From Mesorhizobium sp. (GTDB lineage Bacteria > Pseudomonadota > Alphaproteobacteria > Rhizobiales > Rhizobiaceae), in NCBI RefSeq assembly GCF_024710845.1, contig NZ_JANJTZ010000066.1, forward strand, positions 124,001 to 188,000: 64,000 nucleotides of DNA, in the 5' to 3' direction. How positions within the stretch are numbered: the stretch's first letter is position 1; the number at the start of each line of letters is the position of its first letter. The translations under genes were made by a program, and so were the position numbers. Below, piece after piece: positions 8,059 to 17,171 of the stretch. The notes beneath the pieces are model-generated. The model was given only the letters and a program-made list of their open reading frames with translations. It searched no databases and was not told the origin of the DNA.

Positions 8059-9240
8059 TCAGACCCTCTCCACCGCAAGCGCAATGCCCTGGCCGCCGCC
8101 GATGCACATGGTGATCAGGCCGTAGCGGCCGCCGGTGCGCTGCAGGTAGTAGAGCGCCTTGACGGTGAGGATCACCCCGGTGGCTCCGACCGGATGGCCG
8201 AGCGCGATGGCGCCGCCGTCGGGGTTGACCTTGGCCGGGTCGAGGCCGAGTTCGCGATTGACGGCGAGTGCCTGCGAGGCGAAGGCTTCGTTGGATTCGA
8301 TCACGTCGAAATCGGTCAGCTTCAGGCCGGCGCGATCGATCAGCGCCCGCACCGCGGGAACGGGGCCGATACCCATCAGGCCTGGTTCGACACCCGAATG
8401 CGCATAGGCGACGATGCGGCCGAGCGGCGTAACGCCGGTGCGCTTGACGTAGGATGCGGACGCGAGGACGACCGCGCCGGCTCCATCATTGATGCCCGAC
8501 GCATTGCCGGCCGTGACGACGCCGTCCTTCTTGAAGGCCGGCTTCAGGCCGGCGAGCGTCTCGGCCGTCGTGTCCGGCTTCGGATGCTCGTCGGTGTCGA
8601 AGACCAACGTCTTGCGGCCGGCCTGAACCTCCATCGGCAGGATCTGCGACTTGAAATGGCCGGCGGAGATGGCCGCCGCGGCGCGGCGCTGGCTTTCGAC
8701 GGCGAAGCTGTCCTGGTCGGCGCGGGAGATCTGGTATTTTTCGGCGACGTTTTCCGCGGTGACGCCCATGATGCCGTTGCCGAACGGGTCCATCAGGATG
8801 CCGGTCAGGCCGTCGATTATCTTGACGTCGCCCATCTTGTGGCCGAAGCGGGCGGACTGGACGTAGTGCGGAGCGCGGCTCATCACCTCCGCGCCGCCGG
8901 CCAGCGCCACGTCGACGTCGCCCAGCATGACGTTCTGCGCCGCCGAGATGATCGCCTGTGTGCCGGAGCCGCACAGCCGGTTCAGCGTCATGGCCGGCGT
9001 CTCTTTCCGGATGCCGGCATTGATCGCCGCGACGCGGGCCAGATAGGCGTCCTTCGGGCCGGTCGGGATGACGTTGCCATAGACGACGTGGCCGATCTCG
9101 GAGGGCTCGATGCCGGCGCGCTTCATCGCCTCGACGGCGACCGCCGCGCCGAGCGACGCAGGCTCCTCGCCCGACAATGCGCCGCCGAAAGTGCCGATCG
9201 CGGTGCGCGCGCCGGAGAGGATGTAGGTGGTCTCAGTCAT
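8059..9240 (-). CDS. Acetyl-CoA C-acyltransferase (thiolase)
   Basis: 393 aa thiolase that cleaves 3-ketoacyl-CoA with CoA, or condenses two acyl-CoAs. NRLCGSGTQAI holds the nucleophilic Cys90, GHPVGATG the active-site His, and MCIGGGQG the second Cys. The length is normal for degradative thiolases. I used the ATG at 9240 (MTETTYILSGAR), preceded by CAGGGA, in place of an upstream ATG that would add ten unconserved residues. In the operon it lies between the MatB-like ligase and the transglutaminase-like gene, fitting the last step of a branched acyl-CoA pathway. Confidence 0.9.
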   Translation of the reverse strand: MTETTYILSGARTAIGTFGGALSGEEPASLGAAVAVEAMKRAGIEPSEIGHVVYGNVIPTGPKDAYLARVAAINAGIRKETPAMTLNRLCGSGTQAIISAAQNVMLGDVDVALAGGAEVMSRAPHYVQSARFGHKMGDVKIIDGLTGILMDPFGNGIMGVTAENVAEKYQISRADQDSFAVESQRRAAAAISAGHFKSQILPMEVQAGRKTLVFDTDEHPKPDTTAETLAGLKPAFKKDGVVTAGNASGINDGAGAVVLASASYVKRTGVTPLGRIVAYAHSGVEPGLMGIGPVPAVRALIDRAGLKLTDFDVIESNEAFASQALAVNRELGLDPAKVNPDGGAIALGHPVGATGVILTVKALYYLQRTGGRYGLITMCIGGGQGIALAVERV

Positions 9241-9266
9241 GTCCCTGCCAATCGTGTCTGATGCGG

Positions 9267-9911
9267 TCAATTCGTGGTGCCGGCGGCCCGGCGGTCGTCG
9301 TCCAGGCCTTCCAGCATGCGCCGGTGGTGGGTAAGCATGGCGTCGGCGAAGCCGTCAAAGGGCATGTCGTCGAATTCGCCGATGAAGGCGACGTATTCCA
9401 TGTGAGGGCGCCCGGCCTGGTCGTGGGGCTGGAAGATCGAATCCTCGCGCCCGTCGAAATCAAGCGGCGTCACGCCATGACGCTCGCACAGCCGGATGTC
9501 GAAGGCGGGCGTCGCCTTCACCCATTTCCCGTCGAGGAAGAGCGAGGTGTAGGCGTGCCAGTAGAAGATGTCGTCGTCCATCAGCGCCAGCAGCTTCGGC
9601 GAAGCCAGGTGGTTGCGGACATTGGCGAAGCCGATACGCGAGGGGATGCCGACCGCGCGGGCGAGAGCTGCCAGCGCCACCGCCTTCGGCACGCAGAAGG
9701 CCGATTTCGACTGAAGGACGTTCGAGGCGACGAACCGGTCCTCGTCCAGCGCGAAGGCGCGCATGTCGTAGGAGACGGCGTCGCGCAGCGCATAATAGAG
9801 GTTCACGGCCTTTGAGACATCGTCGCCGGAGCCCGCGTGGGCTTCGGCGTAGGCGCGCACGACCGGGCTGTCGGCGTCGACGAAACGGGTCGGCTTCAGG
9901 GTATCGTCCAT
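9267..9911 (-). CDS. Transglutaminase-like cysteine protein, copy 1
   Basis: 214 aa single-domain protein of the transglutaminase/protease-like superfamily. The expected triad is visible: Cys73 in SAFCVPKA, His119 in YWHAYTSLF and Asp138 in ATPAFD. There is no signal peptide, so it should act in the cytoplasm. A clear paralog lies at 50057-50740 with the same triad and a shared PTRF N-terminus and PHMEY/RHMEY C-terminal region. Both copies sit among acyl-CoA catabolic genes. Members may hydrolyse amide or thioester bonds; no function can be assigned from sequence. It overlaps the upstream thioesterase end by 16 bases. Confidence 0.75.
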   Translation of the reverse strand: MDDTLKPTRFVDADSPVVRAYAEAHAGSGDDVSKAVNLYYALRDAVSYDMRAFALDEDRFVASNVLQSKSAFCVPKAVALAALARAVGIPSRIGFANVRNHLASPKLLALMDDDIFYWHAYTSLFLDGKWVKATPAFDIRLCERHGVTPLDFDGREDSIFQPHDQAGRPHMEYVAFIGEFDDMPFDGFADAMLTHHRRMLEGLDDDRRAAGTTN

Positions 9912-10357
9912 GTCCGTTCTCCCGCGGGTGGCCTTGATCCCACCCGCTTCCAGATGCCGCTGGCCGAGGCGATGATCCGGTCGCCCACCTTGCAGTCGCC
10001 ACGCATGAACATCATCGATTTCGTCGCGCTGACGACCTCGGTCTCGGCGACGACCAGATCTCCGACCACGCTTCCGCCGATGAACTGGCAGTCGAACCCA
10101 ATTGTGAAGAAGCTGTCGTGCGGGCGCGCAATGTGCGTCGACCAGCCGAGAGCCTCATCGAGGAAGGACATCACCATGCCGCCATGCGGGCGGCCTTGCG
10201 TGTTGTCGTGCTTGGGTGCGACGCGGAAGCAGTATTGTGGCTTGTCGTCCCGAATGCGGATGTAGAACGGCCCGATCAGGGTGATGAATGCGCCCGGCCG
10301 GATGGGTTTCCAGCCGTCGGCGAGCAAATCCGGTTCGAGTTCCGCATTCGTCGTCAA
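9896..10357 (-). CDS. PaaI-family hotdog thioesterase
   Basis: About 153 aa hotdog protein with the PaaI/YdiI-type motif RPHGGMVMSFLDEALGW, where the Asp/Glu of the helix is the likely catalytic acid. It should release free acid and CoA from a stalled acyl-CoA. There is no ATG before the conserved core. I chose TTG 10357, which has AAAGGGAT at good spacing; another TTG eight codons upstream (10381) would overlap the previous gene by 20 bases. It lies inside the operon between the transglutaminase-like and PaaG-like genes. Confidence 0.75.
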   Translation of the reverse strand: MTTNAELEPDLLADGWKPIRPGAFITLIGPFYIRIRDDKPQYCFRVAPKHDNTQGRPHGGMVMSFLDEALGWSTHIARPHDSFFTIGFDCQFIGGSVVGDLVVAETEVVSATKSMMFMRGDCKVGDRIIASASGIWKRVGSRPPAGERTWTIP

Positions 10358-10361
10358 GCGA

Positions 10362-11132
10362 TCATCCCTTTCGCTTTGCAAAGAAGGCGGCGATCTGCGC
10401 CTTCATCGCGGGCGTGCGTCCGGCCTCGCCCTGCAGGTCGCGCTCGAGCGCGAGTTGCCCGTCCGCGTCGAAATCGGCGGCGCGGTCGATCAGGCGCTTG
10501 GTGCCGGCAAGCGCGGCAGCGTCGAGCTTCGACAGCCGGGCGCAGATCGATTCGGCGGTAGCTGCGAGATCGGAGTCGTCGACGACGTCCCACAGCAGCC
10601 CCCATGCGAGCGCCTTCTCGGCGGGAACGCGGTCGCCGAGCAGCATCATGCCCGACGCGCGCACGCGGCCGAGCATGCGCGACAGGAACAGCGTGTTGCC
10701 GGCGTCCGGCACCAGCGCGATGCCGACGAAGGGTTCGTAGAAATAGGCGGAGCGGGCGGCGATGACGATGTCGGCGGCGAGCGCGATGCCGACGGCCGCG
10801 CCCGCGCAGGGGCCGTTGACGGCCGAAACGATCGGCAGGCGCGATTGGCGCATCGCCAGCACCAGCGGATTGAAATGGCGCTGCAGCACGTCGTCGAGCG
10901 CGGGAACCTCATCGGGCTTCACCGTGGCGAGGTCGTAGCCGGCGCCGAAGGCGCGGCCTTCGCCGGTCATGAGGATCGAATGCACGGACGGGTCGCGCCC
11001 GGCGCGAAGGACGGCGTCGCGCAGTTGGTCCGCCGTTTCGTTGCGGTAGGCGTTGAGCTTGTCGGGCCGGTTGACCGCGATGCGAGCCCGACCGTTCTCG
11101 ACCGAGTATGTGATGTCCTCGTAGGCGGTCAT
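10362..11132 (-). CDS. Enoyl-CoA hydratase/isomerase (PaaG-like)
   Basis: 256 aa crotonase-family enzyme acting on an enoyl- or epoxy-acyl-CoA. The oxyanion-hole segments are GAGYDLA (about 63-69) and NGPCAGAAVGIALAAD. FVGIALVPDAGNTLFLSR puts Asp where PaaG-type isomerases have their catalytic Asp, in place of the two Glu of true hydratases. This favours isomerase or ring-opening chemistry over hydration, but that is inference. The start overlaps the stop of the DsbA-fold gene (ATGA). Confidence 0.82.
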   Translation of the reverse strand: MTAYEDITYSVENGRARIAVNRPDKLNAYRNETADQLRDAVLRAGRDPSVHSILMTGEGRAFGAGYDLATVKPDEVPALDDVLQRHFNPLVLAMRQSRLPIVSAVNGPCAGAAVGIALAADIVIAARSAYFYEPFVGIALVPDAGNTLFLSRMLGRVRASGMMLLGDRVPAEKALAWGLLWDVVDDSDLAATAESICARLSKLDAAALAGTKRLIDRAADFDADGQLALERDLQGEAGRTPAMKAQIAAFFAKRKG

Positions 11133-11746
11133 GTCCTTCCTCCCGACAGGAACCAGCGCAATTGCGGCAGCCTGTCTGCACCGAAAAGGCCTTCGCCGTC
11201 GACCAGGAAATGCGGCGAGCCGACGACACCCGATGTGACCGCTTCCGCTACCGCGGCCTCCAGGCCGGCCCGGCCGACAGCGCTCTGCATCGCTGCCGCA
11301 GTCGCTTCGGGCGCGATTCCAACCTCCGCCGCCAATTCAGCCAGTGTCGTCGCGTCCGAGATATCCCGTTCCTCGGCGAAGAAGGCGGGCAGCAGGCGGC
11401 GGGCCAGCGCCAGGGCCTTGTCCGGATCCTGCGCGTGCACCGCATAGAAGAGGCGGCCCGCCAGATGCGAGGAGAGCGGCAGCTTGGCCGGCGTCTTATA
11501 GGGCATGCCGAAGAACGCCGCGGAGCGCTGCATGTCGTTCAGCATGTAGGCGCGTTTCGCCGGCGCATCCATCGGGGCTGCGATACCGTGCGCCTTGAGG
11601 ACCGCCCACATCAGGATCGGCCGCCACTCGACCGCCCGCCCGAACTCCGCTCCGATCCCGTCGATCTGGCTCGCCGCGAAATACGCGTAGGGCGAGGCGA
11701 AGTCGAAGTAGAAGCGGATCGGGTCCTTCCGGTCGGGACTGGCCAT
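11129..11746 (-). CDS. 2-hydroxychromene-2-carboxylate isomerase family protein (DsbA fold)
   Basis: 205 aa thioredoxin/DsbA-fold protein of the glutathione-dependent HCCA isomerase (kappa GST) family. FYFDFASPYAYFAASQID near the N-terminus holds the Ser that activates glutathione, and SGVVGSPHFLVDGE near the C-terminus holds the conserved cis-Pro region. The ATG at 11746 begins MASPDRKDP. The family isomerises aromatic ring-cleavage products, but homologs are common beside acyl-CoA operons with no known role. It overlaps the downstream PaaG-like gene by 4 bases. Confidence 0.8.
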   Translation of the reverse strand: MASPDRKDPIRFYFDFASPYAYFAASQIDGIGAEFGRAVEWRPILMWAVLKAHGIAAPMDAPAKRAYMLNDMQRSAAFFGMPYKTPAKLPLSSHLAGRLFYAVHAQDPDKALALARRLLPAFFAEERDISDATTLAELAAEVGIAPEATAAAMQSAVGRAGLEAAVAEAVTSGVVGSPHFLVDGEGLFGADRLPQLRWFLSGGRT

Positions 11747-11748
11747 GG

Positions 11749-13353
11749 TCAGAACCTGAACACGCCGTAGCCGGGGTCGCCCAACGGGGCATTCAGCGAG
11801 GCGGAGATGGCGATGCCGAGCGCATTGCGGGTGTCGACCGGATCGATGATGCCGTCGTCCCAGAGTTCCGATGTCGAATAGTAGGCCGACAATTGCTCCT
11901 GGTAGGCCTTGCGGGTGTCCTCCCAGACGCGGTCGACCTCGGACTGGTCGACCAATCCGGCGCGCTTCATCTGGTTGAGCTTGACCTCGGCCAGCGTGTT
12001 CGCCGCCTGGTCGCCGCCCATCACGCCGATCTGGTGGTTCGGCCAGGTGAACAGGAAGCGGCCGTCGAAGGCGCGCCCGCACATGCCGTAATTACCGGCG
12101 CCGAAGGAGCCGTTGCACATGACGGTGAACTTCGGCACCCGCGAGCAGGACTGCGCCATGATCATCTTGGCGCCGTCCTTGGTGATGCCGCGACGCTCGT
12201 ATTCGCGGCCGATCATGTAGCCGGTGATGTTCTGCAGGAAGACCAGCGGCGTGTTGTTCTGGTTGCAGAGCTCGATGAAGTGGCCGCCCTTGAGCGAGCT
12301 ATCGTTGAAGAGGACGCCGTTGTTGGCAAGGATGCCGACCTTGTAGCCCCAGATGTTGGCGTAGCCGCAGATCAGCGTCGTGCCGTAGTTGGGCTGGTAT
12401 TCGTGGAAGCGGCTGCCGTCGACCATGCGGGCGATGATCTCGCGCATGTCGAACGACTTCTTGATGTCGTCGGGAACGATGCCGTAGATTTCCTCGGGAT
12501 CGTAGGCGGGGTCCTCCGGCGTTTCCTGCTGGCAGTCCCATTTTTTCGGACGGTCCCACTGGGCGACGATCTCGCGGCCGATATGGATCGCCTCGTCCTC
12601 GCTCGCAGCCGGATAGTCGGCGGTGCCGGAGACCGAGGTGTGCATGTCGGCGCCGCCGAGCTCCTCGACGCTCACCTCCTCGCCGGTCGCGGCTTTTACC
12701 AGCGGCGGGCCGCCGAGGAACACCGCGCCCGTGCCGCGCACGATGACGCTGTAGTCGGACAGGCCGGGGATGTAGGCGCCGCCTGCGGTACAGTGGCCGA
12801 AGACGAGCGAGAGCTGCTTGACGCCCATCTTCGACAGGATCGACTGGTTCCGGAAGATGCGGCCGGCCATGTATTTGTCCGGGAACACCTCCGACTGGAG
12901 CTGGAGGAAGCCGCCGGCGGAATCGCACAGGTGGATGACCGGCAGCCGGTTCTCCATCGCGATGTCGAGGGCGCGGACGATCTTCTTCGCCGTCAGCGGA
13001 TACCAGGCGCCTCCCTTCACCGTCGGATCGTCGGCGCGGATGACCACCTCGCGGCCCGAGACGATGCCGATGCCGACGATGGAACTCGCGGACGGCGAGT
13101 CGCCGTCATAGGCCATGTTCCCCGCGAGCGAGGAGAGTTCCAGGAACGGCGTGCCGGGATCGAGCAGTTTCTCGATCCGCTCGCGAGGCCGCATCTTGCC
13201 CTGCTTGGCGAGCCGATCGAGGTCGCGGGCAGGGCGCTGGTGGCGCGCAGCCTCTTGCTTGGCCCGGAATTCCGAGACGACGCGGCGGTTGTGCACGTCA
13301 TAGCGGCGGAAGTCCGCCGACGAGGTGCTGATCATGGACTGGATCTTGCGCAT
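11749..13353 (-). CDS. Acyl-CoA carboxylase, carboxyltransferase (beta) subunit
   Basis: 534 aa carboxyltransferase of the methylcrotonyl-/geranyl-CoA carboxylase class. It moves carboxyl from biotin to an acyl-CoA. GHCTAGGAYIPGLSD and the C-terminal GSFGAGNYGMCGRAF supply the two oxyanion holes, and AVFLGGPPLVKAATGE is typical of MCC/GCC beta chains. Near the substrate pocket it reads YMAGRIFRN; from memory MCC has Phe and GCC Gly near this place, so the Ala hints at a substrate other than plain methylcrotonyl-CoA. It begins MRKIQSMIS at 13353. It works with the BCCP and biotin carboxylase genes immediately upstream. Confidence 0.88.
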   Translation of the reverse strand: MRKIQSMISTSSADFRRYDVHNRRVVSEFRAKQEAARHQRPARDLDRLAKQGKMRPRERIEKLLDPGTPFLELSSLAGNMAYDGDSPSASSIVGIGIVSGREVVIRADDPTVKGGAWYPLTAKKIVRALDIAMENRLPVIHLCDSAGGFLQLQSEVFPDKYMAGRIFRNQSILSKMGVKQLSLVFGHCTAGGAYIPGLSDYSVIVRGTGAVFLGGPPLVKAATGEEVSVEELGGADMHTSVSGTADYPAASEDEAIHIGREIVAQWDRPKKWDCQQETPEDPAYDPEEIYGIVPDDIKKSFDMREIIARMVDGSRFHEYQPNYGTTLICGYANIWGYKVGILANNGVLFNDSSLKGGHFIELCNQNNTPLVFLQNITGYMIGREYERRGITKDGAKMIMAQSCSRVPKFTVMCNGSFGAGNYGMCGRAFDGRFLFTWPNHQIGVMGGDQAANTLAEVKLNQMKRAGLVDQSEVDRVWEDTRKAYQEQLSAYYSTSELWDDGIIDPVDTRNALGIAISASLNAPLGDPGYGVFRF

Positions 13354-13358
13354 TCTCG

Positions 13359-13862
13359 TCAGGCCTTCTCGGTCTCGGGCTCGAGCGTCACGATGATCTC
13401 GTCCTTCTCGAACGTTTCGCCTTCGCCCTTCAGGATCTTCGCGATCACGCCGTCGCGCGGCGCGGGCAGGGCGGTCTGCAGCTTCATGCTCTCGATGGTG
13501 ACGATCGCCTCGCCGCGCGTGACCTTGTCGCCCGCCTGCTTCTGCACCGAGACCACGGCGCCGGGCATCGGTGCCTTGACCGCATCCTGACCGGCGCCGC
13601 CGGCACCGCCTTGCGAGAACGGATCGACGACGCCGACTTCGAAGGTGCGGCCGCCGATCCTCACGACCTGGCGGTCGCGCAGTTGCGCACGGGAGAAGGC
13701 GACCTCGTTGCCGCCGACCGTGATCGACTTGCGACCGTCGCCGAGGCCGGGAAGGCTGGACACCTCGTGCTCCACGCCGTCGATGACGAGGACGAGATGG
13801 GGATGGCGCCGGGCGATGGTCACGCCGTGAACCTTGCCGTCGAGGGTGAGCTTGATCGCCAT
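13359..13862 (-). CDS. Biotin carboxyl carrier subunit of the acyl-CoA carboxylase
   Basis: 167 aa protein made of a BT-like beta domain (1-80), a Gly/Ala linker (85-95) and a biotinyl domain. Biotin should attach to Lys127 in VTIESMKLQT; the common motif is AMKM, so SMKL is a variant. In most MCC/GCC enzymes this part is the C-terminus of the alpha chain. Here it is a separate gene starting 2 bases after the biotin carboxylase stop (TGAGCATG) and in another frame. 494 + 167 aa equals a normal alpha chain, so the gene appears cleanly split. Confidence 0.87.
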   Translation of the reverse strand: MAIKLTLDGKVHGVTIARRHPHLVLVIDGVEHEVSSLPGLGDGRKSITVGGNEVAFSRAQLRDRQVVRIGGRTFEVGVVDPFSQGGAGGAGQDAVKAPMPGAVVSVQKQAGDKVTRGEAIVTIESMKLQTALPAPRDGVIAKILKGEGETFEKDEIIVTLEPETEKA

Positions 13863-13864
13863 GC

Positions 13865-15349
13865 TCAGTTCCTCCAGCCGCCGATGGCGGAATAGGGCTC
13901 GGGCGTCCCGAGCGCGAGGTCCTGAAAGTCGCGGAAACCGAGCGCCGCCGCCGCCAGGAGTTGCACCAACTCGGTCTCGTCGAGCGGAACAGGGCCGAGA
14001 TCGGATTTGTGCTCGGCGACGAAGCCGGTGTGCAGATCGCCATCGCGGAAGGCCTCGTGGTCGAGCACGCGCGCCAGATAGTCTATGTTCGTCTTGACGC
14101 CGAGGAGCGCCAGCCCATTCAGCGCGGCGATCGAACGGTCCACGGCCTCGGCGCGATCCGCGCCATGCACCACCAGCTTCGCCAGCATCGGGTCGAAGTC
14201 GGCCGTCACCTTCTGCCCCTGGTCGAGCGCATTCTCGAAGCGCAGCCAGGGCTCCTCGGGCACGCCGAGATACTTCACGACGCCCGTCTCGGGCATGAAG
14301 TCGTTGTCGGGGTTCTCGGCGCAGACGCGGCATTCGATGGCGTGACCGTTGGCCTTCACCTGCGCCTGCGTCAGGGGAAGGCCCTTGCCGGCGGCGATCT
14401 CGATCTGGCAGCGGACGAGGTCGAGGCCGGTGATCATCTCGGTGACCGGATGCTCGACCTGAAGCCGGGTGTTCATTTCGAGGAAGAAGTAGCGGCCGTC
14501 GGCGCCGAGGATGTATTCCACCGTGCCGGCGTTCTTGTAGTTGGCGGCGGCGGCGAGTCGCACGGCGGACTCGCAGATCTCGGCGGCGAGTTTCGCCGGC
14601 AGGTTCGCGGACGGGGCCTCCTCGATGATCTTCTGGAAGCGGCGCTGCACCGAGCATTCGCGCTCGAACAGGTGGATCGCGGCGCCCTTGCCGTCGCCCA
14701 GCACCTGCACCTCGATGTGGCGCGGACGCTCGACATAGGTCTCGGCATAGACGCGGCCGTCGCCAAAATAGCGCTGCGCCTCGCTCGACGCGAGACGTGC
14801 CGCCTCGCGCAGCTGGGAGGCGGAGCGAACGATGCTCATGCCCTTGCCACCGCCGCCGGCCGCGGCCTTGATCAGGAGCGGGAAGCCGATCCCTTCGGCC
14901 TGCGCGATGAAGGCGTCGAGGTCGCCGGTCGGCATGACGGACGGAGCGACCGGCACGCCATGCGCCTCGGCGAAGTTCCGCGCGGAGATCTTGTCGCCCA
15001 TCAGCGAGATGGTCTCGGCGTCAGGTCCGATGAAGGTCAGGCCCGCATCCGCCACAGCTTTCGCGAAGCCGGCGTTCTCGGACAAGAAACCGTAGCCGGG
15101 GTGAATCGCGTCCGCGCCAGTCGCCTTGGCCGCCGCGATGATCTGGCCGATGTCGAGATGGGCGGCGACGGGGGTGTCGCCGGCGATTTCGACCGCTTCA
15201 TCCGCCATGCGGACATGCTTGGCGCGAGCTTCGACGCGGTGGTGGATCGCGACGGAGGCTATGCCCATCTCGGCCAGCGTGCGCATGACGCGGCAGGCGA
15301 TCTCGCCGCGATTGGCGACGAGAACCTTGTTGAACAGCGGAGTGCTCAT
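13865..15349 (-). CDS. Biotin carboxylase subunit of the acyl-CoA carboxylase
   Basis: 494 aa ATP-grasp enzyme that carboxylates biotin with ATP and bicarbonate. It shows KVLVANRGEIACRVMRT at the N-terminus, the glycine-rich ATP loop AAAGGGGKGM, the bicarbonate-site segment FLEMNTRLQVEHPVTE, and the C-terminal biotin carboxylase domain (HAIECRVCAENP). It ends without a biotinyl domain, which is encoded by the next gene. The start at 15349 overlaps the AtuA-family stop (ATGA). A poorly conserved 45-residue tail follows the BC domains and may be the remnant contact region. Confidence 0.9.
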   Translation of the reverse strand: MSTPLFNKVLVANRGEIACRVMRTLAEMGIASVAIHHRVEARAKHVRMADEAVEIAGDTPVAAHLDIGQIIAAAKATGADAIHPGYGFLSENAGFAKAVADAGLTFIGPDAETISLMGDKISARNFAEAHGVPVAPSVMPTGDLDAFIAQAEGIGFPLLIKAAAGGGGKGMSIVRSASQLREAARLASSEAQRYFGDGRVYAETYVERPRHIEVQVLGDGKGAAIHLFERECSVQRRFQKIIEEAPSANLPAKLAAEICESAVRLAAAANYKNAGTVEYILGADGRYFFLEMNTRLQVEHPVTEMITGLDLVRCQIEIAAGKGLPLTQAQVKANGHAIECRVCAENPDNDFMPETGVVKYLGVPEEPWLRFENALDQGQKVTADFDPMLAKLVVHGADRAEAVDRSIAALNGLALLGVKTNIDYLARVLDHEAFRDGDLHTGFVAEHKSDLGPVPLDETELVQLLAAAALGFRDFQDLALGTPEPYSAIGGWRN

Positions 15350-17166
15350 GCTGCGGCGTCCTTGTCCCATCCGTCGAGCGCGCCGCCCGTGGCGAGCCAG
15401 TCGGCCGGCACTTCGACGGGGAAGTCCATGAAGATCTGCGCCAGCGCCTTGCCCTGCGGGTCGTGGCGCAGCGAGGCGATGCCGCCGCCGCCGAGCCCCT
15501 CGTGCAGCATGAAGTTCAGCCCGCTCAGCCCCGGCCACTCGAAGCGCTCGACCTTGCCTTTGACGAAATGCGCGAAATAGCGGCCGACCGCCTCGGGTGT
15601 GGCGCTGCGGCGGATCCAGGGCAGGTAGTCGGCCTTGCGCGCAAGAATGCCGATATTGCCGATGTCGCCCTTGTCGCCGCTGCGTCCGTGCGCCAGCGCC
15701 ACCAGCGGCACGGTCGCGAGCTTGCCGGAGGGGGCAGGGAGCTCGCCCGGCGTTTCCGGTGACAGGTCGCCCAAAACGTCGTTCGGCAGATGCGGCACGA
15801 CCTCGCGGGTCATGCCGTCGAACTCGTAGGCGACGGGGATGTCGGCCTTGGGCGCGAGGAAGGAGAACAGGCGCACGATCGGCTGCGGCTCCGGGCGCCC
15901 GCCGGCAAAGCCGGTGATCGACTGCGCCATGGTAGTCGCTGCGGGGAAGATCTCGCGTCCGAAGATGGCCAGCGCGTCCTTGCTGGCATGGCGCACGGCG
16001 ATCTTGAGCACGACCTCGCGCGTGCCGCCGGTGCGGGCCTGGGCACCGTAGTTCGTCTCGCTGCCGAGGACCTCCACCGATGTATCGGCGAAGCCGTCGA
16101 AGCCGGCGGCGCGCATCAGCCTCTCGGAGCGGGCGAGGATCGCCTTCGCGGTCGCTTCGGCGCGTTCCTTGGCCTCGCGGCCGGCGATCATCATCGTCAC
16201 CTGCGCGCGATAGCCGTCGGCGTAGGTGGCGCTGACCTTGTAGCTGTCAGTGGGTGCCGCACCTCTCGCGCCGCTGACCTTCACGCGGTCCGGCCCGACC
16301 TGTTCGAGCCGGACCGCGCTCCAGTCCGCGGTCACATCTGGGAGGATGTAGCGCCTGGGATCTCCAACCTCGTAAACGACCTGCTCGGCGATCGTCCCGA
16401 TCGAGACGAGGCCGCCGGTGCCCTCGGGCTTGGAGATCACGAACGAGCCGTCGGCGGCGCATTCGGCGATCGGGAAGCCCATGTCGTCCCAGTCGTCCGC
16501 CACCTCGCGCCAGTCGGTGAAGACGCCGCCCGTTGCCTGGGTGCCGCATTCGATGACGTGGCCGGCGAGGCTGCCCGCCGACAAAAGGTCGTAGTCACCC
16601 GGCTTCCAGCCGAATTCGTGAATCAGCGGGCCGAGCACCACGGCCGAATCGACGACGCGGCCGGTGATGACGACATCGGCGCCGGCGTCCAGCGCCGCCG
16701 CGATCGGGAAGGCGCCGAGATAGGCATTGACGCTGGCGAGCCGCTCGGGCATCGGCGCGCCGGAGAACATCTCCGTCGTGCCCGCCGCGCGATAGGCATC
16801 GGCCGAGGCCGAAAGATCGTCGCCGCGTACCACCGCGACCTTCAGGTCGACGCCGGCTTCCCTGAACGCTGCCAGCAGCGCGTCGCGGCAGGCATCCGGG
16901 TTGACGCCGCCGGCATTGGTGACGACGCGGATCTTCTTGGCCGCGATCTCCTTCGCCAGCGGCTTCATCACCATCGTCACGAAGTCGGTGGCATAGCCGA
17001 GTTCCGGCTTTTTGGCCTTCATCCGGGCGAGGATCGACATGGTGATCTCGGCCAGATAGTCCATGACGAGATAGTCGATGTCGCCCTTGCGGACGAGCTG
17101 GGCCGGGCCTTCCGGGCTGTCGCCCCAGAAGCCCGCGCCGCAGCCGATGCGTACGATCTTGCCCAT
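15346..17166 (-). CDS. AtuA-family protein (DUF1446, acyclic terpene utilization type)
   Basis: 606 aa protein of the AtuA/DUF1446 family. The N-terminal domain begins with KIVRIGCGAGFWGD and contains NAGGVNPDACRDAL and ITGRVVDSAVVLGPLIHEF. The C-terminal AtuA-like ferredoxin-fold domain starts near LAHGRSGDKGDIGNIGI. AtuA is needed for citronellol/geraniol use in Pseudomonas aeruginosa and clusters with geranyl-CoA carboxylase, but its biochemical role is not settled. Here too it is joined to a carboxylase and a hydratase. A branched acyl-CoA route (terpene or leucine-like) is likely, the exact substrate is not shown. Confidence 0.85.
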   Translation of the reverse strand: MGKIVRIGCGAGFWGDSPEGPAQLVRKGDIDYLVMDYLAEITMSILARMKAKKPELGYATDFVTMVMKPLAKEIAAKKIRVVTNAGGVNPDACRDALLAAFREAGVDLKVAVVRGDDLSASADAYRAAGTTEMFSGAPMPERLASVNAYLGAFPIAAALDAGADVVITGRVVDSAVVLGPLIHEFGWKPGDYDLLSAGSLAGHVIECGTQATGGVFTDWREVADDWDDMGFPIAECAADGSFVISKPEGTGGLVSIGTIAEQVVYEVGDPRRYILPDVTADWSAVRLEQVGPDRVKVSGARGAAPTDSYKVSATYADGYRAQVTMMIAGREAKERAEATAKAILARSERLMRAAGFDGFADTSVEVLGSETNYGAQARTGGTREVVLKIAVRHASKDALAIFGREIFPAATTMAQSITGFAGGRPEPQPIVRLFSFLAPKADIPVAYEFDGMTREVVPHLPNDVLGDLSPETPGELPAPSGKLATVPLVALAHGRSGDKGDIGNIGILARKADYLPWIRRSATPEAVGRYFAHFVKGKVERFEWPGLSGLNFMLHEGLGGGGIASLRHDPQGKALAQIFMDFPVEVPADWLATGGALDGWDKDAAA

Positions 17167-17171
17167 CGTGC

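Noticed and set aside
13359-14657. Longer frame extending the BCCP gene upstream into the biotin carboxylase gene
   Set aside because: The extension is out of frame with the biotin carboxylase and lacks domain similarity; the start MAIKLTLDG at 13862 gives a complete BT-BCCP unit.
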